A stretch of DNA of 64,000 nt. Source: Protopterus annectens (lineage: Eukaryota; Chordata; Ceratodontiformes; Protopteridae). Below, in pieces: positions 56,001-64,000 of this stretch. The number at the start of each line of letters is the position of its first letter. Positions within the stretch are counted from its first letter, which is position 1. The DNA lies in contig NC_056725.1 of the NCBI RefSeq assembly GCF_019279795.1, positions 1,615,879,801 to 1,615,943,800 of the forward strand, in the 5' to 3' direction. The translations under genes were made by a program, and so were the position numbers. The notes beneath the pieces were generated by a model. That model ran no database searches. It was not told the origin of the DNA and saw only the letters and a list, made by a program, of their open reading frames with translations.

Positions 56001-58187
56001 AAGTATTAAAACTTCACTGTTTGAAACATCAGCTACTATGCATCACAGGTTTTAGGACAAATGCATGTGTCTGGACAGGCAAGTGTAAAAGCACTGTGCA
56101 TGTCCCATGCAATTACATACTTCCCTGATAACATCTATGTACTGTTATTCATGCACATTGCTTTACTATGCTTGACATGTACTTGTTTCACAGTATGGGA
56201 TGCCAATGAAAATTACATTTGTAAAATAGTGGATTGTTAAGCAAGCATTCATGACAGTTTGAACCGGGATGATTGCATGCAAACAGTAACCATTTATTGT
56301 CTCACTGTCAGTTGTCTTGGCTCATGCATGCGCAATGTGCATTGACAATACAAACAGACACTTCCTAAATATGATAGTGTACTTCTGAATAACAGTGATG
56401 GATTATGTGTGAAAAAGTTACACACCTTTGTAACAAAGTTGCAAGTGTAACTGTTGGAGTGCATATATACATTAGCACCCTGAATTAACCGAGTCAATAT
56501 TAGTCTGAAATCCAGACACCTTGGTTTTAAAATTCCATTAAAACATACAGATGTTGTGCAACCTACTCACATGATTTGTTGGTGTAATTTTTGTTACTTC
56601 TCTCCGTAAAGTACACAGCTGGTGAGCTCATTTGTGAGTCTGATGACACTGACAACACATTAGCGTATGCATAATCATATCTTGAGGTGTTGAACTTAGA
56701 ATGGAAATTAGCAGTAAGGTATGGTGTTCTCTGCCGACCTTCACACAAATAAGTAGTATAAACATACAACCATGTCTGAATCTGATGGATTACACAACAG
56801 ATATGTGTTATGGTCATGTTCACTGCATCATGGTTTACCCATTTGTCATGACAGTTGCAGTTCTTCACTCATGTGTATGGTAGAGGTTAATTATGCAATA
56901 CATGAGGGATCAAGCATGTTTTTGCTATAGTAAACATGGCTTATGGGAACAGTTTTCAGTCAAGGACAGTTATTTGACAACACAGAAGGAGTGGGATATA
57001 CAGACATACTAAGAGATGATTAGTTTATGTTTCATTCTGCACACATTTGTGTTGTATTATTCTTTGATTAGTCATCATAATTATTCACACACGGTCTGTA
57101 CAAGGCAGTGTTCTGAATAGGGAAAAAGCAGTTTAACACAACAGTAGGATAATGTTGTGTTAATAAAGTATTTAGCCAACACTTACACAGAAAGGAGTCA
57201 TACAAAACATTCAAGAACACGTTGGTATTCATCTGGATTCCAACGCTGACCTTATTCCAAAATAAATCTACAGACCTGAGTATTGTCTAATCACACCACA
57301 TAGGAACTGGTACTTCACAAAGTTCAAAGCTGACAACAAATTGAAGCAAAGAAAAATTAATATATTAGTCTTTATTGCACTTGTGACAAATTGTAAAATC
57401 CCATAAAAAGCATATTACATACACATGAATTATGTCAATACATCATACAGGAAATGTTACTTCATAACATTAATTTTACTGGTTTGAAAGGATAATCACA
57501 AAATGATGAGGCAAGAGAGAATGTATGCATCAGGCTTCATCACAATAATGAAACTTTTAACATTACATAAGGTTTTCATTATAGCCAGCAGCATAACAAA
57601 TGATCAAATGCAGAGATGTGTTGTATTAAATTGTTATGTTGGGGCAGCATGCTTTCTAACAATATTTGCTACTGGAACATCCTATGTGGTCTACACTCAA
57701 CTCTTCAGCCTGTTCAAGAGAAGATTAGCCTGACTGTACATAGCTAAGCACAGTAGCATTAAGGGCACCAGAGCAATGTGGCTGAAGGCAAAAACTCACA
57801 AGATTCTGCCACTAGGCTGTATACTTCCATTTCCCATAAGTTACATGTGCTGCTCAGAGCCAGGCATCGCATAAATGTTGAAGAAACAGACTGATGATAC
57901 AGAAGGGAGAAGAGACACAAAAAGGGCAGACAAAGACTGGGAGCAAGTACATTATAACAGAAGCAGGATAATGATGGCTCAAAAAATTTGCAGGCAACAG
58001 CTACACATGAAATAGTCTAATAAAACAGTCAATAACAATTGGCCTATTTCTGGATTAGAACCCTTGAAAATATGAAAAATAAGTATATACATCTAAGCAG
58101 TATCTTGCAAACTACATAGGAACTCCTATTTCACATAAATAACATAATTGAAGGGACAATGACAACTTACTGAAAAAGAAGAGGTTA

Positions 58188-58190
<3 letters not shown>
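56000..58190. other. No gene seen; possible remnants of the 280-bp array
   Basis: Text like acatagga-ctccta-ttcac recurs near 57288, 57434, 58110 and 58656, hinting that the array once extended further. No frames of note. Confidence 0.35.
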
Positions 58191-58219
<29 letters not shown>

Positions 58220-58240
58220 AGAGAGAGAGAGAGAGAGAGA
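58189..58240. repeat. (GA)n microsatellite
   Basis: Two runs of GA separated by gatgga. Simple repeat. Confidence 0.95.
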
Positions 58241-59469
58241 AATGCCAAGAGTTTTGTTATACTACATTTATGACCATCTTTATGGTGTGTTGACCATCAT
58301 TATGGTGTGTTACTGTTATGGGTTCCCTCATTATTAATCTCTCATGCTCTGTATAATACAATGCTTGCTCTAGGGAGCAAAAAGGGGTAGGAGATTAGAA
58401 ACAAAATTAAGACATAAGCAGGATGAGGGTGGTTTACTAACTATCATTGTTGGGGATAGAATGTTTTTACTAATGCTTTCTTGCTTCACTATTCAAATAC
58501 TAAGCTAGTAAAGTGTTGTAACTGGAGATAAATACAATTGTTTGAAGTTAAACATATGATAGGAATTTAAAATGTCATGAATAATAATTTGATGAACAGC
58601 TATAATCAAACCCTTGACACTATGCAAAAACATTAGTCTACAGACAATAGAATTATCTCAATACACTACATAGGAATCTCTAGTTCATTATATCCAGCAG
58701 CCTAAGAACTGTTAGAGTAACTGTTTCAAAGTAGTGCCTTTACTCTGACTTTACAGCACATTTGCACAAAAATAACCAGACCTCTGTTGGCAGTGGCAAA
58801 AATTCAGCAATTTTTGCCATTTGAAGTAAAATGCTATTTACCATCAGTCAGCATTGGTGCGTGATGTGAACCTCTGCACAAATGCTGAAGAAAAAAAGTG
58901 AAAGCTTCTGATGGGCCATTTCTGGCCATGTGTGTTGTATGTGATTGTATTTTTTGACCAGATTAGATGTGTGATAAAGGGGTTGATAGGACAGTTGTGA
59001 AAAAGGGGCCAAGCAGAGGGTAGGACATGGGGAAAGAATACATGTATTTGCAAGAGGGTGGTGGGAGACCACCATAGCTATCAACTTCTTCACAACATTA
59101 ATGTAGACTTGTACACAAAATGTCATGGCTTTGTAGAGGCACCACGCCATGGATGTTTGAAATAATAGCCAACTGCACCAAATCAAGTGTGTCAGGATGA
59201 CAGATAGTTGAAATGGAGAGCTATGTATGGAGTATATTTTCTTTCTTTCTTTGTTTTTTTTTTTTGTTGTTTTTGTTTGTTTTTGGAGAGAGAGAGAGAG
59301 AGTGCAAGAGAGGAATGTTGGGGAAGGTGCTTAGGGATAAGAGGGTCAGATGGTAGTTAGGGTAGGTAATGTAGCAGGTGCAGACATATAGGATATACAA
59401 TGCAGAGAGGGATCTTGATGGACACAAATGTTTTGGGGACACCATGATTGGGGATAGGAAGGGAACATC

Positions 59470-59960
59470 ACAGGTGCATCCATGTCAAGCCTGAGAACAA
59501 TGAGAATCTAGTCCTCACTCTCAAAACTTTCATGACTGTATCCTGTGTTGCGTGCCTCGGTCAATGCTGGATGTGGCATTGTTTTGGCAATCTGATACAA
59601 GACCTTTTCAATCCTGATGATTTAGGCACCAAGGACCCTCTCCATTTTTTACACCACCAGCTCTGTCAGCTCCTGATAGGTGACAAAATCACCACCTTCA
59701 CTACTACTGCTCATGTAGCATACCACTGCACCAGCAGTGGGAGCAGAGCTATCTGATGTACTTGGAGTAGGTATGGCAGGATTTATAGAGGCAGTGCTGG
59801 GAGGTTGTAACCCAGATTTGCTGGATGACTGTACTGCCTGTGGTGTGTTGCTGCAGAAAAATGTGGAGGTATGATGGGCTGAACCACAATACTTGGTACA
59901 GCTTCATGTGTTGATGATCATTTTGTTTTCAGCAGCAGTATATTAAAAAATATATATATT
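59470..59960 (-). pseudogene. C-terminal remnant of Myb/SANT-type transposon protein
   Basis: On minus a frame reads AIPTPSTSDSSAPTAGAVVC, SSSSEGGDFVTYQELTELVV, stop, then RIEKVLYQIAKTMPHPALTE and ARNTGYSHESFES. The serine-rich linker and a short helical end are typical of the Myb-like partner protein of Harbinger transposons, and the strand and order fit with the domain at 60690-60990. About 680 bases lie between the two parts, either an intron or an insertion. Confidence 0.5.
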
Positions 59961-60689
59961 TATGAATAACAAAAAAAATAGAGATAGGGTCGGGGGAGAT
60001 AAAAAAGAGAGTGAATTAGATCAATGGCATGTTGCATTAGTTTTTTTATTTCAATACATAATCCAGTGTCAGAAATAAATATGTATAACTCTGGCACATC
60101 CCGGTATGATGGAAAGGCATTAATGTGTCATAAAATCAATTAATTACAATTGTATAACATGACAAAAAGAATAATGTATTTGACTATGCCATATCAGATA
60201 TATATGCATTCAAATTTAATAACTGCATTTGCAAAAAATAATTGTTAATGTCATGCAGTACTGCATTCAATATTTTATAAATACTATCCTGTAAAAAACA
60301 AAAAACAAAAAAAAAAAAACAAAACTAATGTTTGTTCCTGGGTATTGAACCCACACAGTTAAACTGACATACTCATTGCTTAATGCAATAACCAAGTGCT
60401 ATTGAAGCAGGTGTGTATGCTTGATATCAAAATTAAGATATGCCTGCTGAAGATGATATATATTGATTGACTGAAAATGTTTCTCTGCCTTACATTCAGA
60501 CCTCATGCATACTTATCCCATGATGCTCTGAGGCAAGTTAGTCTCTCCTGATGTGCTTCATGGTTTTCTACTATGTCTTCAGCTATACAGTAGAGAAAAG
60601 AAAAAAATACATGAAGGCATAATGAATAACTCTGCTCGCTGAATAATTAATGCCATATCATACACAGGTGATGGTCAGTATAATTACAC

Positions 60690-60990
60690 AACTTATGGGT
60701 GTTTGCAGTCTTAAATTCATCCTCTAACTGGCTTAAGAGATCCTGCTTGCACCTGTTCATATCACCATAGTAGAGACAACATTTGTCCCTAGCCTGTGGT
60801 ATGCCAGTTGCAATGTAGATAGCCTTGGCCAAGCTATTCCAAGCCTCAGCCTTATACTGAGACTGAGTATAATCCCCCTGCAGCAGTCTCTATCTGTAGC
60901 ACTTGATGAGGAGTGCCACAAAAATCCTGGAGTCCTCAAGACCTCACATTTGTGTTCTAAATGGAACACCATCCTCACCTTCACCAGCCA
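60690..60990 (-). pseudogene. Myb/SANT-like DNA-binding domain remnant (probable Harbinger accessory protein)
   Basis: On minus from ATG at 60990: MAGEGEDGVPFRTQM, stop, then SRIFVALLIKCYR, stop, LLQGDYTQSQYKAEAWNSLA, KAIYIATGIPQARDKCCLYY, GDMNRCKQDLLSQLEDEFK. The pattern (helix, W-x3-AK-I, G-x8-C-x3-YG-DMxR) fits the Myb-like domain of Harbinger MYB2-type proteins. Two early stops. A MITE begins 11 bases upstream of the ATG. Confidence 0.6.
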
Positions 60991-61000
60991 TGTTTGCAGA

Positions 61001-61352
61001 AGGGGTCTGTATTACCAGATCGAATGTTTAGGTAATCGAACACCTAAACATCGAACTGGTAATATTGAAACTTAAAAACGTGCCTGGCCTAGGGAAAGAT
61101 TTCCATTGGCCACAAAAAAAAAAAAAATTAAACCCAAACAAAGTGGGGGGGGTTGCCCCTACACCCCCCTAACTAAATATACCAACTCTGAGATTGGTCT
61201 ATAGTAGACAAAATGGCAAAATCCGGCTAATGGCCAATGGAATTCTTTCTCTATGCTAAATCGTTCATTCACATTTTTTTGCTTTCGATATTACCAGTTC
61301 GATGTTTAGGTGTTTGATAACCTAAATATTTGATCTGGTAATAAAGACCCCT
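61001..61352. mobile_element. MITE with 70-base inverted repeats
   Basis: 61001-61070 pairs with 61283-61352, starting aggggtct-tattaccagatc. Each arm contains its own hairpin (gtttaggt...acctaaac). A second inverted pair (ttccattggcca, 61108/61234) lies inside. The core carries the G-rich family text (cccccctaactaaatatacc). The start is similar to the 52063 element (ggtctatattac), so they are one family. Flanks show no convincing target duplication. Confidence 0.92.
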
Positions 61353-61773
61353 GCCAAAGTCAAGCTAGAGATATGTGTTTGAACTGGTGTACAATTCAGA
61401 TCTTGCATGTAAGAACTTGTGCAGAAAGATGCATAGCCTTGCTAGCTGTATTTGCACAATTCAAAGCACAGCAATGGCTTGGCAGACACTTTGTACTGAT
61501 TACATCAAAAAGCACAGAAGGGAGGGCATGGCCAAGAGGGTGAGCAGTTAACAGCACTGTTTTTTAACTTGGCTTCATTTTAGCATCTCTGACAGAATTT
61601 TTACTAAAAACTCAAATAGAACATTTCAAAACTTGATGGATTTATAGTTGAACATATGCTACAAAAATATCAAGTTTGAAACTCTTTTAATTACATTTTC
61701 CTGTCAAGAAAACTAAACAAGAACTAATTGCCTCAGAAAAAGCCTCTCTAAGCACAATGTACAGGACAGTACA

Positions 61774-62637
61774 ATGAAAAAATATATACAGGCTATACTA
61801 AGTAACATCAGTGGGTTATCTGTAAAAGCAGATAAATTAGAAAACAATATGGACAATTTTAAAGAGGAATATAAAAAACAAATTGAAGGGCTGAGTGTAT
61901 ATCTTAAACAACAATCACCACAATCTCGTGAAGAAGAGGCAATGTTTGATTTTGATGGAAGATAACTTGAAAGTGAGAATAACATTGAATTTCTTCCGAA
62001 ACAAAACAACTTATTCTGGGAAAAATAGAAGACAGACAACAGATCTAGAAGGAATAACATCAAGATTTACTGGATTCTTGAAAAAGAAGAGGGAGACTCT
62101 ATGACTGAATTCCTTAATACCTGGCCGTCTAAAGCTTTGAACCTGTCTGGAGCTTTTTCCTTTGACAATGAAAGGGCACACAGATCACTTTCCAACTCAT
62201 CTATAAAAAGAAGCCCACCTTCACCAAGGTCAGTGATTGCAAGATTTTTTTCAAGTCAAGATAAGGATTTGGTCTTAAATGCTGCATGAACTAATTATTC
62301 AGGTAAGATTAAAGAAAATGCTATAAGATTTGACAATGACTATTCAACATTAGTGATGTCAAGGAGAAAAGCATGTATGAAAAACTATATTAAAGCACAA
62401 ACCTTGTTTCCAGCAAAAATAGGGATTCACCTTCAGGAAGGAATGACTATTTTTAACACCTTGGAAGATGCAATGGGCTCTATACACAAAAATAAAATCA
62501 TAGAAAAAAAAACAGAAGAAATGGACTGGAATCTATCAACTTCTTTGAAGAGAAATGCAACAAGGGATGGCTGGTTAATAAAACATCAAAACAGTAAAAA
62601 ACTGAAGGACAAATGTAAATCTATTTCATGGTTATGA
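61774..62637 (+). pseudogene. L1-type ORF1 protein (coiled coil, RRM, C-terminal domain)
   Basis: One frame over 288 codons with stops at 61963, about 62026 and 62287. It starts with a coiled-coil-like region (LSVKADKLENNMDNFKEEYK), then the RRM block RRNNIKIYWILEKEEGDSMT, ERAHRSL, PRSVIARFFSSQDKDLVLNA and, after a TGA where L1 proteins usually have arginine (CGA to TGA), IRFDNDYSTLVMSRRK, FPAKIGIHLQEGMTIF. These are the conserved blocks of L1 ORF1p, an RNA-binding trimer. No ORF2 follows. Confidence 0.85.
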
Positions 62638-62639
62638 AT

Positions 62640-63010
62640 TTTTATTAATTTAAGGAAGTGGCTGAATACTTATAAACAGGTGCTGAATAATATTTTTTTA
62701 TAAGCAAAATCATTTATTTCTTTATTTTCCTACTTCAAATGGTTACTTGTCCCCTTTTTAAAATGTTAGAGTTTGATTCTTTTAGCCATATATGAAATTA
62801 AAGCCACTTATTTTCATTTAACATTTAAAAGGTTAAACTATTCATTTTATTAAGTGTTAATCATTATTATGATGAAACTTAGGTGGCACACTTTCTGACA
62901 TTTTGGTATAGTTGAGTAATATACTATTAAATATAATACAAGATGCAACAAGTGGCACTATAGAGGCATGTTAAGTTACTTTCTGGAGTCTTAAAATGGT
63001 CCAGTTGTAT
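62640..63010. other. No gene seen
   Basis: AT-rich sequence after the ORF1 remnant. No poly(A) tail or RT sequence is visible. Confidence 0.4.
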
Positions 63011-64000
63011 GTTACAGATAGTATACATGACATTCAATAGCATCCAGGAAAGATATGCTATGTTATAAACAAAGGATAAAAAAATATAGCTTTTAACATA
63101 TATAAAAGTTATTATCGGAATGATATCAAATAATTAGAGTAACATTCACACTTTTACAAGTTAAACCTGGATCACAAATAACTGTCATTCCTTTAATGCA
63201 AGTTTATGTGGCATGTCTCCTTTAAAATTTTCAGTCTGCTTTATATTAAATGTCTCATAAAATAGTGCTTACTGAATCATTAAATGTTACTTCTTTAAAT
63301 ACAGTGGCTTTCTACTGGTTAAAATACTTTGAAATGTTTTTTTTTTTTAGTGGTTTGGAGGGGTTTGAGGGATTGATGTGCAGTGTGGTGGTGGCTTGGA
63401 TTCACTTGCAAGTATTTTTATGTGAATTGTAATTGATGGACTGTTCATTTTCAAGCCCTCATCATGAAAACCAGCTTGAAACAATTTAGAGTCATGAGCA
63501 CTTCGATCATACTGCAGGAGTTCTGAAAATTCTAAGAACTGTCCAGGTTACTTCTTCCTGTCTAAAAGTAAATAATCATAATATTTTGAATCATATGCCA
63601 AGATGTCAAATAATATAAGTTAGACAATAAACAAAAGACAGTGAACTGTATTCTAAACCACTGTCATTTATTACAGAATTCTGGATGCTTGCTACTGATA
63701 GTATACCTGACCTGCAATAGCACCCAGGAAAGTTATGCTATGTTATAAACAAAGTATAAAAAATATAGTTTCTTACATATGTAAAAGTTATTATTGGAAT
63801 GTTATCAAATAATTGGAGTAACATTTACACTTTAACAAGTTAAACCTGGATCACACATAACTGTCATTCTTTTAATGCAAGTGTATATCCTATGTCTTCT
63901 GTAAAAAACAACAATCTGCTTTATATTAAACATCTTATATAAATAGTGCATACTGAATCATTAAATATTATTTCTTTAACACAATAGCTTTTTAGTGGTG
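63010..64000. repeat. Tandem duplication, period about 680 bp, runs off the window
   Basis: 63010-63320 (gatagtatac-tgac...gcaatagca-ccaggaaag...tgctatgttataaacaaa) matches 63690-64000 throughout, offset about 680 bases, with moderate divergence. The second unit is cut by the window end. Confidence 0.88.

Overview
The window looks like gene-poor, repeat-saturated nuclear DNA from a large-genome vertebrate. I found no host protein-coding gene, rRNA gene or intact tRNA gene. Almost every coding signal is a decayed transposable element. The mix is CR1-type LINEs with a zinc-finger plus SGNH-esterase ORF1, Penelope-like elements with GIY-YIG endonuclease, a DIRS tyrosine-recombinase element, an L1/Tx1-type LINE, V-SINE, an LF-SINE/Deu-SINE-like copy, MIR-like fragments and MITEs. 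This mix, together with long (CA)n and (TA)n runs, suggests a lobe-finned fish (a lungfish is my first guess) or a salamander. The species is an inference from memory of repeat families.

Layout. 1-7815: a CR1-like LINE (copy A) is split by a nearly full-length CR1 (copy B, about 2020-6616). Part of the B/A junction is duplicated back into copy A at 384-848. 9950-15580: two Penelope-like elements lie head to head, one on minus (about 9960-12460) and one on plus (about 12780-15400); the second has a CR1 3' end inserted in its tail. 15600-21470: unique-looking or decayed sequence with a large (CA)n. 21471-22185: a dense run of perfect or near-perfect palindromes, including a 77-bp-period array of alternating hairpins; I consider it the most unusual structure here. 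22560-25170: an old tandem array of about six 400-bp units. 25975-26210: LF-SINE-like copy. 27196-32642: a structurally complete but mutated DIRS element with inverted terminal repeats and the diagnostic internal complementary region. 32683-33210: V-SINE and a LINE-type 3' tail. 37140-38590: CR1 fragment with an inserted repeat. 39670-40440: V-SINE and CR1 fragment. 40560-45600: L1/Tx1-like LINE on minus, interrupted by a Penelope terminal fragment with a 13-bp target duplication and by a tRNA-derived SINE. 45950-46970: CR1 fragment split by a MITE-bearing insertion. 51745-53850: 5'-truncated Penelope on minus with a long-TIR MITE in its 3' region. 54020-56000: old tandem array of about 280-bp units, split by another MITE. 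59470-60990: decayed Myb/SANT-type protein, probably from a Harbinger transposon. 61001-61352: MITE with 70-bp inverted repeats. 61774-62637: L1-type ORF1 with no ORF2 behind it. 63010-64000: start of a tandem duplication with period of about 680 bp.

The elements are not a working pathway together. They are layered insertions, and the nesting gives a relative order: CR1 A, then CR1 B, then duplication of their junction; L1/Tx1 LINE, then Penelope end and SINE; Penelope 3, then MITE. All ORFs I examined carry stops or frameshifts except single domains. Family names rest on motif recognition by eye without database search.
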